Shown: positions 10,948-21,872, counted from the first letter of the stretch. The stretch is 64,000 nt of DNA from Pseudopyrenochaeta lycopersici (GCA_003313425.1 NHZP01000003.1:868001-932000); one strand, 5' to 3'. Notes: generated by a model from the letters alone, not told the origin. Numbers and translations are program-made.

Positions 10948-12928
10948 TTAGGCCAAATCGGCTACTTCCTTCTCGTTAGCCACATACGCTTCTTTAGTCG
11001 ATCCATCTTCGCCTTCAAGAACAGGTGGAGACTCTTCTCCCTTTTGTGGCGGGTAGACTGCATAATCCACCAAGGACTCTGTTGGTACCGAGACGTAGGT
11101 GCAGATAACATAGTGCGTCAAGAGTGATAAAAAGAAACCAAAAATCCACGCAAAAGTATAAATCTTCCAAGCGCCACCGACATTGAGTGAATGGTCGATG
11201 CTCTTCGCAAAGCCCGGTAGAAGAGGAGCGAAGCCGGTAATAAAGGAGACATACGCCCTCCAGTTCCAGCCCCCGTTGTACCAGTAGATCCCACGGTCAG
11301 TGTAGAGCTGGTCAACATTGAGTTTGCGCTTCTTAATGAGGTAGTAGTCGCAGACCATTGTACCGGCAAGAGGTCCCATTAGGCAGGAATATCCAGACAG
11401 AAAAGCGAGAAGGCCTGACGCGTTCTTGATGATGTTCCATGGCGTAGAGACGATGCAGAATATCGAGATAAATATAGTTGCCCTGAAAATATTGATGTAC
11501 TTTGGTGCCTAAAAGGTGGAGACATGAAGTTAGATTGTGTTCGACATGCGGTTTGTGTATGGAATTTCTTACCATGCCCGTGATATCGTTCGAGAATGGA
11601 TAGGTGCCAGCCGCAACTTGATTGCCGATGGTGGCTAGAATGAAGCTCGCCGAAACAAAGAACTTGGCAGCGCGGGAATCAAACTTTGCGATCACAGCCG
11701 GCATGTACCATTCGAACTCTCCCCATAGGTAGGAGTGAGCGTCAGTAACGAAGATAGGTGTCAGAGCACCCAGCGTTCCAATGATAGGAAGGGCAAGAAA
11801 TTGATGAGGACCTTCAAGCTTGTTCTTCGAAAAGCGACCAAAATCTGGCATATTGACAGCTAACGAAGAAAAAAGGCCAATGATGACATTCAGCCCTGTG
11901 AGAGCGGAGTAGGCAGTGTTCATATAATCAGACTTCATTTCAGCCTTTCCCTTGATTAAAGGACCACCGCTGAGTAGCTAGTTAGCACCTTTCTTGTATG
12001 AGAGCGGGAGCGAGAGTGTTGAAAGTAGTCAGGGGGAAGGATAATCACTCACCCTTTGGTGACAATGACCGCCCAGAGAAACAAAGCGAAGAATGTCGGC
12101 GGGACGACAACACCTTTCACCCAGAAGAGTATTCGTAGTTTCGAGATTGGCATAAGAGCTAGAGCAGTCTGAATGAACCAGTATAGGAACACGCAAAGAA
12201 GTCCAGCAGCTGCAATAGCATCAGTAAAGGATGAATATCTTGAGGCTACATTGTCTCTCACAATCAATCCCCGCATTTTCCGAGAGGTGATTGGGGAAGT
12301 TGATGAAACTTGGCCAGATCGCCTCGATACAACGCTGTAGAAAATTCCCAGCTTGAACTGTGAGAATAGCAGTCCACATAAGGGCAACGAAAGCTGACTT
12401 AGTGTAAGTAAAGGCTGCCTGGAATGTACATAGGACATGTATACCTCGAATACAGATGGCTGGGAAAGAGCCGTACATGCCGAAGATACTTCGAATGATG
12501 ACAGGAAATGGGACAGCATATGTTGCTCCCATTTTTCCGGTCAGAGTGATGACCACACTACAGATGGCGAAACCAAAGAATACGATAGGGATAGTTTCTC
12601 TTGCCGTGAAGCCTAAGGCCATCACACTGCTAACGGTGGCAGCTAGAGGCGGTGCTAACATGTCACTGCACCAATACTTTCAAAGAATCAGCATGCATCT
12701 TCCATACAGAATGTCCGCAGGGGTTGCATACAGCCCAGTAGTCGATACCGCCCCAAGTGCGTTGTTCTGGGGGAATAGGATCAAGATCTACGAATTTAAG
12801 CCATCTCCCAGTACGTATACGTTTCTCCTTTGAATACCTTTGTTGGACCAGCGTGAGCCATACTTGCCGCCCTCAGCCGTGACCCTCAAGCGGAAGTGCG
12901 GTGCAAGCTTCGACTTGAGCACAGACAT
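10948..12928 (-). CDS. NCS1 Fur-type permease (uracil/allantoin-type importer)
   Basis: Plasma-membrane nucleobase:cation symporter-1 of 541 residues with about 12 membrane segments. The conserved N-terminal block SNKDLDPIPPEQRTW, then DYWAYWCSDMLAPPLAAT, FGMYGS, GNFLQRCIEAIWPSF and GPLAGTMVCDYYLIKKRKLN, are hallmarks of fungal Fur-type members that carry uracil, uridine, allantoin or related compounds. The substrate cannot be read from sequence. Seven exons on the minus strand: 12928-12838, 12787-12732, 12676-12445, 12393-12262, 12209-12053, 11969-11573 and 11508-10948. Every junction restores the family sequence, and the sum is divisible by three. It is divergent from the hydrolase fusion at 13540 and lies upstream of the Dal81-like gene, so the three likely form one nitrogen-use unit. 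Confidence 0.87.
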
Positions 12929-13539
12929 GGTCAGGTAACCCCGGATATGTTGTGTAATAAATAGAGAGAGATGATCGTCCAAGTTATGTATACCTGCCGA
13001 AAATGGCGATTCATCCTGGGATTCATGCAGATACATATACTTCATACCATGGCAAGCTGCGATACATGGCATTCACCAAGCCCACCTCCGAGGGTGCGAT
13101 ACCAGCCTCCATCACGCTCAAAGATAGGTGCCGACGGCCCATTAGCGTAGGGCATAGTGTGCTCAAGAAACGATCGGGGCCTAGCGAATGGTGGCGTCTT
13201 CGTAAGATGGTCGACGGTGGAGGAACACAGGTTGGGGGTGGCTTCAATGGACAAGTACTAGAGCAGATGTGGTTAGCTTTCCCCAGATAACAACCTCGCG
13301 CCGTCGCCGGCCGGAGGCCCATTGCATGCGGCGCGCTCGGCCAGCTCTGATACTGCTGCATTTATCTGTTAGCTTTCGATTCTGAATGGTAGGTATAGTC
13401 TTTTCTTTTTCATGTCTATTGCGCCAATCTACCTATCTATCTTGTCTTCTGTCCTTCAGCTGAGCTGAATAGTTTCGAGTCATAGACCTTTTGTTCACCT
13501 TGTGCCTGTGATCTTTGAACTTTGTTACTACCAGGCAAC
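12929..13539. promoter_or_regulatory. Divergent promoter with five GATA-factor core sites
   Basis: This 611-base gap separates the permease and hydrolase-fusion start codons. HGATAR cores, the binding sequence of AreA/Gln3-type nitrogen regulators, occur at 13122-13127 (AGATAG), 13285-13290 (AGATAA), 13362-13367 (TTATCT), 13433-13438 and 13437-13442 (both CTATCT). Nitrogen-regulated fungal promoters usually have several such sites. Each motif is short and can arise by chance; their number and the gene context are what make the call reasonable. Confidence 0.5.
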
Positions 13540-15741
13540 ATGGCGAATCCAACATCTGTTTCTTCGATACTCTCATTCGATGCAAAGCCATATGCTTTCT
13601 CTTTTCCTCTCCAGCACACGGCTATCCTTATCATCGATATGCAGCGCGATTTTCTCCTTGAAAAAGGCTTTGGTGAAATACAAGGCGGCAATCTTGAAGC
13701 TGTACAAGCCTCGATTGCTCCGACAAAGAGGCTTCTTGAAGCCGGGCGAGCCGCAGGCATGGCCATTGTCCACACACGTGAAGGCCACAAACCAGATCTC
13801 TCAGACTGTCCTTCGTCAAAACTAGTCCGGCAATCTGCTGCGCCTGATAACACGCAACATAAGCTTGTTATTGGAGACAAAGGAGAGCTTGGCCGACTGT
13901 TGACGCGCGGGGAATATGGTCACGATATCATTGATGACTTGAAACCACTACCTGGAGAAGTTGTCATCGACAAGCCTGGGAAAGGCTCGTTCTGGAATAC
14001 TACGATCCTTCACCAACTGAAAGCACGAGCTATCACACATCTCATCGTTTCAGGAGTGACGACAGAATGCTGCTTCGCCACCACCATCCGGGAAGCGAAC
14101 GATCGCGGTTTTGAGTGTTGCGGCATTGAGGAGGCAACGAGCGGCTATAATGACACTTGTTTCAAGAAGTCAACACTAGACATGATACACTGGTCACAGG
14201 GCCTGTTCGGGTTTATTGGAAGCTTACAACCTCTATTAGAGGTTCTTGCGCCCCTGTCAAGCAATACAATCGAGGCCGGGTCAACACCACCGCAAACACC
14301 ACCGGCTTTCGATGGCGACTTGACAGTATCAAGTCTGCAGCGAGCCTACAAAAACGGGCTGTCTCCGGTGACCTTGATTGATGCGCTCTTCGACAAGATT
14401 GAAGCCTACAAAAAGATCGACCCTGCAGTGTGGATACAACTCGAGACTAGAGAGAATGCTCTTGAAGCCGCACGGAAGCTGGCAGTAAGGTTTCCTGACC
14501 GCGACGCACTGCCTCCGCTCTTCGGTATTCCCTTTTCAGTGAAAGACTCTATCGACGTCGCCGGTATCCCAACAACAACCGCTTGCCCACCGCTGGCTCA
14601 TGTACCTTCTGCTTCCGCTGTGGTATACGACAAAGTCATCGCTGAAGGTGCTCTGTTCATCGGAAAGGCCAATCTTGATCAGCTTGCCACTGGCCTAGTA
14701 GGATGTCGCAGTCCATACGGTATCACCCATTCGGTATACCACAAGGGTTACATAAGCGGTGGATCAAGTAGTGGCAGCGCGGTCTCCGTCGGCGCAAACC
14801 TCGTCTCCTTCTCATTAGCAACAGATACAGCTGGGTCGGGTCGTGTACCAGCTGGATTCAACGGTATCGTTGGATACAAACCCACGCGTGGCACATTATC
14901 CTTCCGCGGCGTAACGCCAGCCTGCCTATCATTGGACTGTATTGCGCTTTCAACAAAGACGGTCTCGGACGCTCGAACAATATGGCAGATTCTCGAGGGT
15001 CACGACCCGCTCGATCCCTACGCGAAACCTGAGATAGCTTTCGAGCGACATATCAACAGCATTGGCCCACAATCACGGGCATTCAAGTTCGGTATCCCAC
15101 CTCCTGAAGCCCTGTCCATATGTTCTCTTCCCGCCCGCCGCATGTTCAATGAAACAATATCCACACTACAGAAGCTCGGCGGCGTCCTAACTCCAATCGA
15201 CTGGTCGCCTTTCCAAAAGGCAGGCCAGCTCCTCTACGACGGCACATTCGTGTCTGAACGCCTCGCTTCATTGCCCGATGACTTCATGGAGAAGAACCGC
15301 TCCGTGCTACATCCCGTCATCGCACAACTCATGGACGCAGTCGTGAATCGAAAAAGCTCGGCGGTAGATGCCTACCGGGACCTCCAAGCCAAAGTGCTCT
15401 ACACACGACAAGCAGAGCAGGTGTTTGCCTACGCTGCAGCCGGTGTAGACGTCGTAGTCGTTCCTACCACCCCGACTCATTGGAGGATCGACGAAGTACT
15501 TGCTGATCCTATCAAGAAGAACAGTGTGCTGGGTGAGTTTACGCACTTTGGCAACGTATTAGATTTGTGCGCTGTTGCCGTACCCGCTGGTACGTATCCG
15601 GTCTCTGAACTGAGTGGGAAAGAGGAAGATGGGACATTACCCTTCAGTGTCACATTTTTGAGTGGCTCGCGGTTTGATGCCGAGATGCTGGAGATAGCAA
15701 GGAGGTTTGAAGAGAATGCGAGAGCAGAGACAGTATTGTGA
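13540..15741 (+). CDS. Isochorismatase-amidase fusion, putative biuret/allophanate hydrolase
   Basis: Single-exon, 733-residue fusion of two hydrolases. Residues about 25-235 form an isochorismatase-like cysteine hydrolase: D33 in ILIIDMQRDF, K145 in VIDKPGKGSFWN and C177/C178 in SGVTTECCFATT give the expected D-K-C triad, closest in feel to biuret amidohydrolases. Residues about 260-720 form an amidase-signature domain with K335, S409 (GGSSSGSA) and S433 (DTAGSGRVPA). The 74- and 24-residue spacing of this Lys-cisSer-Ser triad, plus ISGGSS and LVGCRSPYG, match allophanate hydrolases. The extra C-terminal domain of Dur1/AtzF is missing. Predicted chemistry is biuret to allophanate to ammonia and CO2, inferred not proven; a ureidoacrylate-type first step is an alternative. 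An in-frame TTG 18 bases upstream is unlikely to be the start. Confidence 0.82.
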   Translation: MANPTSVSSILSFDAKPYAFSFPLQHTAILIIDMQRDFLLEKGFGEIQGGNLEAVQASIAPTKRLLEAGRAAGMAIVHTREGHKPDLSDCPSSKLVRQSAAPDNTQHKLVIGDKGELGRLLTRGEYGHDIIDDLKPLPGEVVIDKPGKGSFWNTTILHQLKARAITHLIVSGVTTECCFATTIREANDRGFECCGIEEATSGYNDTCFKKSTLDMIHWSQGLFGFIGSLQPLLEVLAPLSSNTIEAGSTPPQTPPAFDGDLTVSSLQRAYKNGLSPVTLIDALFDKIEAYKKIDPAVWIQLETRENALEAARKLAVRFPDRDALPPLFGIPFSVKDSIDVAGIPTTTACPPLAHVPSASAVVYDKVIAEGALFIGKANLDQLATGLVGCRSPYGITHSVYHKGYISGGSSSGSAVSVGANLVSFSLATDTAGSGRVPAGFNGIVGYKPTRGTLSFRGVTPACLSLDCIALSTKTVSDARTIWQILEGHDPLDPYAKPEIAFERHINSIGPQSRAFKFGIPPPEALSICSLPARRMFNETISTLQKLGGVLTPIDWSPFQKAGQLLYDGTFVSERLASLPDDFMEKNRSVLHPVIAQLMDAVVNRKSSAVDAYRDLQAKVLYTRQAEQVFAYAAAGVDVVVVPTTPTHWRIDEVLADPIKKNSVLGEFTHFGNVLDLCAVAVPAGTYPVSELSGKEEDGTLPFSVTFLSGSRFDAEMLEIARRFEENARAETVL

Positions 15742-16179
15742 ACGAAACCAGGTCTTACATCTCTCATCGTTTCCAGCATTCATGTACATATTCAGCATAG
15801 CGTAGCATCATGATTCAACGTACATATTCAAGACAACCTCCATTCTATGCCTTCTAGACCATGAACTTCTACTTGCAGGTTCGAGTCCTGCTGTATACAG
15901 TTCTTCTTTCTGGTGGCTGGGAAATTTGTGGATACTGAGTTTCGGGCTCAGAGCAAAAAGAAAAGGGGGATAATCAGGGGCGAGGGAGGAAGCCAATGAT
16001 TTACAAATGGCGTAGGAAGAAGAGAGTCAACCACGCGATGTGCAATAAATGCGCATATACCAGAGGTATTGCATCAAACATGCTGCAAATGTTGTACATT
16101 TTGACCTTCGAACGCCGACGCTGATGACTGAATCGGATCCGCCCCAAACTTGACTGAGGTCTTTACTATGAATGCAAAC
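15742..16179. other. Convergent 3' intergenic region
   Basis: About 440 bases between the hydrolase fusion and PAF1, which converge. No gene seen. A hairpin at 15875-15891 resembles an isolated tRNA T-arm but has no tRNA body around it. Confidence 0.55.
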
Positions 16180-17588
16180 TTATACCTCAACACCCTCAGC
16201 CCTCCTTCTAAAAACCTCCCTCCGCTCCGCCTCACCGCCTGGCTCCCTGCCTGCCGCTTCAATAACATCCACCCTCTGCTCCTCGCCCACCAAGTCCACT
16301 CGTCCTGGCCGTCTCGGTCTTATACTTGTCTTCTGAATAATCGGGTAGAAGTACGCCGCCTTCTGTAACTTTGTGTCCCTTAGTCTCTCTTGGCTATGCT
16401 TCTCCGGATCGTGAAGAGCAAGCGCAACGACATCCCCATATGTATCGTGTGGGTCGCCGACCTGCTGCGAAGTCTCGTATGTGCGAATATTTTCGTACTT
16501 GAAGCATTTGCGCGGTTGTCCTTCGTCGTCTTCTGCGATATCGAAAGGGATGACGGATTCGTCTGTGGGATCGTGGGTGGTGAAGTTGCGTTTTATGCCA
16601 TGCACCTTGTCCTTGCTCGGGGGTAGAAAGAACTCGAACTGGTAACGCGGGATGGGTACAGGAACTGTGGGGTCCTGCTTGTGCGCTTCCCGGTCTTGGA
16701 TGTAGATATCTTGATCTCCAACTGTCTGGCCTGCTGGACGAAGAAGGGCAACGTCGAGACGGGAGTCGTAGGAAGGATCGAGCGGGTTGTTGATTGGAGG
16801 CGCTGTGAATTTGAAGACCATGTATGCGCCTGTGTCAGGCGTGGCGTCCCAGTCTGGGAGCAATGGATAGGAATCGAGGAGCTTGAGGCCGGGATTCCTT
16901 GGGTTCTTTGGCTTGTTCCACGCTTGTCGCTCTTCAGCCGTAGTCTCTGCCGCCCTCAGCTGTTCTGCGCTATCTTGCCCGTTGTATGCGTCTGCTGGGT
17001 ATGCAATGTTGAAGCCCTTCAATACGTGCCTGGCAATGTTTGTGGGGTCATCTAATGAGGTTTCTGCTACTTTGCGCTTCCTCCGTAGGCGCATCGTGTT
17101 CGTAGAATTACTTGACTCAAACTTCGACCCGCCTGTTGTGCTCGAGGTGACATATTCGGTTCGTCGTAGGAAGGTGATGCTCGTCGCATTTGTATTGGCT
17201 TTGCCGAGCGCATTGGGCGGTCGCATCAGCGCCCTGTCAGCTGCGTGTAGCGGCGGTGGGTGTGGCATCGCCTGAATTGCTATCCAACGCGTCAGTTGCT
17301 GAGGGAGGCCAGCGCGTGATGTGCTCTCTTACCGGACTCGTCGCCATCAAAGACCTTTGGGATGCCAACAAGATCGATTGGCATTCCCAGCTCAGCGTCC
17401 GCCTCAATATTCAGCGGCTGTTCCCGTGCAAGCCTCGACGCAAAGCCCGCAGATGTGTATTGTCCGCTCGAAAGGCCAGTATTGGGGATGTCGAGCAGCT
17501 TTGGTGGACATGGTGGCGGAGGAAGCGCGTTGGAGTATCTGATCTTCGCAATATAGTCCTGGTGGACGACTGGGCGTCCGGAGCTCAT
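16180..17588 (-). CDS. PAF1: RNA polymerase II-associated PAF1 complex subunit Paf1
   Basis: Nuclear elongation-complex subunit that supports histone H2B ubiquitination and transcript processing. The 451-residue model has the classic N-terminal block (QDYIAKIRYSNALPPPPCPP, then LDIPNTGL), a central VLKGFNIAYP and TAEERQAWNKPKNPRNP segment, and DVALLRPAGQ followed by RYQFEFFLPPSKDK and RKCFKYENIRTYE. Exons on the minus strand are 17588-17333 and 17279-16180, with a 53-base intron. ATG 17588 is preferred; an upstream in-frame TTG is not a eukaryotic start. The C-terminus is short and basic/acidic mixed, without the long acidic tail of some homologues. Confidence 0.9.
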
Positions 17589-18161
17589 CTTGTCGTTTAT
17601 ACGCAATTGGAATTTGTGTGTGGTGAGATTGACGCCGTTCAAAGAAAGTCGAAGGAGAGCTCGAGAGGCCGACGCGCCGGAAAATCAATTCACCCTCACC
17701 GCGCCAAGACTCAATCACGTAGGAACAAGCCGACGCCCCTTCAGCTGATCGTTCGGATCCCAGCTTGAGAAACGTAAAATCGGCACTGAAAAAGTCCTAT
17801 TCCAACCGTACCATTGCCTGGTTATTGTTATGACGCTTTAGAATACCATCTCTCACGGGCACAAGCTTCAAGAGAAACGATGAGCTAGCATAACGACCGT
17901 GATAATTATTAGGTATAGTAGTTCTATAAAGACCCTCCCCTATATTTACAAGCACTTCTGGCATCCATTACCAAGGGTCAGTCCTTTCCAGTGTTCCCAC
18001 CGAAGGCCAAGCCCCGCATTTTGCCATCACCCAAACGCCGAATCCAGTTCCACTCGAATATTGTGAATTATGGGGTAGGTTGGTCCCAAGATGATCCAGC
18101 CCAGCTGTTGGGCCGCTCCGCAACTCGATGTCGACACAACATCCTGAAGTCTTGTGTCGCT
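17589..18161. other. Upstream region of PAF1
   Basis: About 570 bases between ERG25 and PAF1, both on the minus strand. No gene recognised. It holds the ERG25 3' end and the PAF1 promoter. Confidence 0.5.
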
Positions 18162-19175
18162 TTATTGAGCCTTCCTGGCCTTCGCCATCTTGCGCTCTCT
18201 CCTCTTCTTCGATGCATCGGCGCCGGCCTCAGTGTCAAGGCAGTAGTCCCACCACCTGAAGCTGCTGGCGTAGTTTCCAATGAACTTCTCGTGGTGTACA
18301 TCGTGATGTTCGGCTCCAGCCCAGAAAGGCAGGAAGTGGTGCAGACTCCAAGGAAACTCGTAACCACTATGCGCATCGATAGCCTGGAACAGACGGAACG
18401 CGATCCAAGTGTACATGGTCAGAATGTGAAGGTCCTTGGTGATGGCGCACCACAAGATAGGACCGCTGACAGTTCCGAAACCCAGAATCATCACTTCGAT
18501 AGGCGAGGCGTACTCAGCGGCCAAACCGAACGGAGCAGAGTACTGGTGATGGATCTTATGGATATTCTTGTACAGGAACGAGCTCGCGTGCATCAGACGA
18601 TGAACCCAGTAATGCCAGGCGTCCTCCAAAACAAAGAAGATGGCAATCTGGTAGGCCATCTTCCACATGCTAGGAAAGGGGACGGAGGTCTCGAGGCCGA
18701 AGTACTGGCACATGGGGTGGAACAACCAGATCTGAGGGAGTTCGACGGTGAAGTGGGAGAAGAGGACGAGGAGTGCGCATTGTGTTTGCTCCCAGGCGGT
18801 GGGAATTTTTTGCTATTCATGATTAGCTTTTGCAGTGGTATAGTCCTGAATATAGGGGCATACCTGTTGAATCTTGTACCGGTTGAAGTAGGGAATGGAA
18901 TCGATTATGATCCAGGGCAGTGATCGCCCAAAGTAAAGCAGCTCGTGAATGGCAAAAGACATGATGCCGGTCGCCAAAACGTCGTTGCCCATCCATGTGT
19001 ACCAGGCGAGCCACATCTTCTCGAAGTTGCCGAGCTGGACATTGTACTTGGAGATCTCCTCGAAGGAGCCCCAGTACGTCTCCTGCGCCATTGGCGTCAG
19101 GATCGCAGACGAGTTCCTGGTGTTGCTGTTAGCTCGAGGTACATTTGCCTTCGGGGCTTATCGGGGGGCGTACAT
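18162..19175 (-). CDS. ERG25: C-4 methylsterol oxidase
   Basis: Endoplasmic-reticulum di-iron oxidase that begins removal of the C-4 methyl groups in ergosterol synthesis. All three histidine boxes are present: HRLMH, HKIHH and HHDVHH, together with [21 protein letters not shown] and [15 protein letters not shown]. The 301-residue model needs three exons on the minus strand: 19175-19174, 19116-18864 and 18812-18162. The first exon contributes only the AT of the start codon, completed by the G at the start of exon 2, giving [16 protein letters not shown]. Without that splice, translation would begin at a 5-codon dead-end frame inside the intron or at the internal ATG (19091). The intron has a good CTAAC branch point and CCAG acceptor. 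Confidence 0.9.
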
Positions 19176-20440
19176 ATTGGCTGCTTGCAATAACAAAGAA
19201 AGACGATGCGCAAGTGTCCTAAGGGGAAAAGAAGGGAAGAGAAAGCCTGCAGCGAGGAGAAGCGCGCAGTGGCGATTGGCGTGGTACAGTGAGGAGGGGA
19301 GTAAAAGTAGGTGCAAAGGAGGCGGATTAAATTGGAGAATGTTGACGCCCTGATCTGCGTTCGCACCACTTTCGCAACTCAGGGATCACTCGGTCCCGGG
19401 CATTTTAGTGGTTAGTGCCTGCCGAGACTTGCGTGTAGCCAATTAGCCGCTGCTGTTGAACCGCATTTTGGTTCACCGCCTTCCGCTGCATGGGGAGATT
19501 TCTACGGCTGCGGCTTGCGAGATCCCGGATCACACCAGCAGCCCTTTGCTGTAGGACATGTTCATCATGTCACTGTGAACCCACCATATGCCGATGATGC
19601 CGATCCACTTCAATCCGTCCCCTTGGAATATCGAACCATATTCGCGGCCCCTCGTGGCAGTGCTCCTGTCTTTTGGGTGGCGAAAATGACGCGGCGAATC
19701 AGCATTACCGACTACTCGGCTCTATCTGTCGTCCACATGTTCTCGAAGGCTACACAAGCCTGCAATATGAGGAATTGGCAATTTGATGCAGATTAGTATT
19801 CGAGCCATGTTCTAACTACTCTTCGTAGCTATCGTTAAACACTTTGACTCTATGTAGTGCTCTTTTTCAAGTAGCATATGAGTGTAGTTGGTCGACCCTC
19901 TCAGTTCTATCAATACGGCATCATTTTTCCTTGGCCCATCATATGCATGGGACGTCTCAGGAAAATGCAGAGTGCCCTAAACCACCCGATTTTGACTAGA
20001 ACATGTCCCTTTTAATTTCATGGCCGTATTTCAAATAAAGCTTTCGTTGAGGTCTTTGGCTTGGGGTTTACCACAACCCACTTCCTTCGAACTTTCGACA
20101 GTTACCATCCGACCATGGGTCATGTCTGAACTGCTAGAGCAACATCGTAGGCTGCACGGCCTATAGGATATTTGGACAGGCGAGTCGAGCAGCCGTCTTG
20201 AATCACGTATCGGCGGCCACAGTCCAAAACTTGGATGACCTTGAACACCTTGGCGCGCTTCTGAAGTTTGGGCCTCCATGTCATCAAGCTCCTGCGCCTG
20301 GCCGTCCCCGGTCCCAAAATGTGCTGTCTGATGCTGGAGCTCCGTTTTTGTGATATTATTGTCATTGTGGCCTGGTGCTTAGCATCTTTACCAACGTGGT
20401 AGCTGTTTCAATGCCTTTGATCCTGTATATGTCGGCTACA
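19176..20440. other. Intergenic region, no gene recognised
   Basis: About 1.27 kb upstream of ERG25 and downstream of the rhodopsin-domain gene. Small open frames at 19515-19796 and 20031-20365 have no recognisable domain. The 5' leader and promoter of ERG25 must lie in its left part. Confidence 0.5.
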
Positions 20441-21872
20441 TCAAGTGGGAAGTACCTGTCGAACTTGTGTACCATCTGTAAGAGCAAATTCAGCTTTTGT
20501 ATCTCTCGCAGTTTTCCCAGAGAACTTACCCCATATAGCTGAACCCCATGTCGACCCGTTACGTATTGGTTCAACCGGCGGAAGTGGCTTCCTTGGAGCT
20601 CTGAACTCCTTGTCACTCTCTGCAAATGTTGGGCTAGGCGAGGGAATTATGGGCGGTCTGAACACCCCGGGATTCTGAGGCGTCGATCCAGGCCCAACCA
20701 AGCGCACAACTGGGCTAGGGCTAGGTTGCTCTCTGCTCCTCGCCTTTGTCAAGAATCTGCGGAAAATGGGCCGTAGAAAAGGTATTGACGCTGCGATGAT
20801 GCCAGTGTGTTGCTCCACTTGACTCCAGATCAAAAGATTCGCGGTATTCCTGCCTTGCTGCACAAAGTCGGATAGCCAGAGCACCATGATGCGGAGCCTC
20901 ACAGCAGAAGCTACGATAGCCAATAGTCCCACCGAAAAGATGGCGATCAGCTCCAGGCGGCGCCTTAGTGGCATCGATTGTAAGTTCAGGAAGAAGAGAA
21001 TTGGCAGCGTCCAGATCATTACATCAGTCACCAGATTGTATCCGGCGTTAGCGAGCCAGAAGGGACCTGGGTTGTAACATTGCGTCGCATGAATACCGTA
21101 GAAACCCGCTTCGAACACCTCAAATGACCATGCGTCAGCTATTGGATAGCATGTAAAGATGGCAGCAAATATCATTGAGGCGCTTCCGAGTAGTATGATA
21201 GTGAGAAGACCGCGGACGAGGTAGCGGCAGCGTTTGTTCGAGGCGGCGATGCAGTCATAAACTAGACGTGGCAGTAGTGTTAGCCGAATACTCCTCGGAT
21301 ACGCGTTCGGTGAATCTTATCTGCCTTCACATGCCATTTTCAACGTATGCAAGGCGCATCGGCCCTGGTCGTAGCAGTACTGCTATGAAATTTATCAATA
21401 CTTACAGAGCAGAATGGACGTCTTGATCAGGCAAAGATCAAGGATGTAGCTCACTCGATACATCCAGAACATAAGTAGGGAGTTCGTGGCTACCTCTGCG
21501 AATGTCTCTCTACTCTGGGGAAACTTAGCTAGATGCGCAGTACTGAGTCCTGTTCAGCTTACATTGACGCCGCTGTAGTCCATGAAGCGTACCATATACC
21601 AGTTGATAACTACTGATCCCCAAGCAGCGATCTGGGGAAATGAGCAGTCATTCCTGGAGTCTGGTCGTTACGCTTACCAGTGCTACAAACATGACCCAAT
21701 CCGAAGAATTGAGTTTGCCCACAAGGAAGTGGCGACTGTAGAACCTTAAGAAAGTAAGGTATTGTTCGAAGCAAAGTCCACTGCATAGTAATCACCTCAA
21801 GGCTACGATGATCGTCGATATCCCCATGAGCGCAAACGCGAGTACCACAGAAAGTCTCTCATGAACCGCCAT
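20441..21872 (-). CDS. Rhodopsin-domain seven-TM integral membrane protein (SAT4/Pth11-like)
   Basis: Fungal membrane protein of the rhodopsin-domain/SAT4 family related to Pth11-type receptors; ligand and role are unknown. It starts MAVHERLSVVLAFALMGIST and continues with FYSRHFLVGKLNSSDWVMFV, SLLMFWMYRVSYILDLCLIK, IFAAIFTCYPIADAW and a conserved CYNPGPFWLANAGYNLVTDV block, giving about seven hydrophobic spans. The proline-rich C-terminal tail is cytosolic-like. Exons on the minus strand: 21872-21796, 21744-21678, 21631-21563, 21514-21406, 21261-20530 and 20475-20441 (362 residues). The last 54-base intron (20476-20529) has canonical signals but is a multiple of three with no stop, so retaining it adds 18 residues. 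The longest intron is 144 bases. Confidence 0.75.

Noticed and set aside
15875..15891. Perfect tRNA T-arm-like hairpin (5-bp stem, 7-base loop TTCGAGT).
   Set aside because: No A box, D-arm, anticodon arm or pairing acceptor ends are found around it on either strand.
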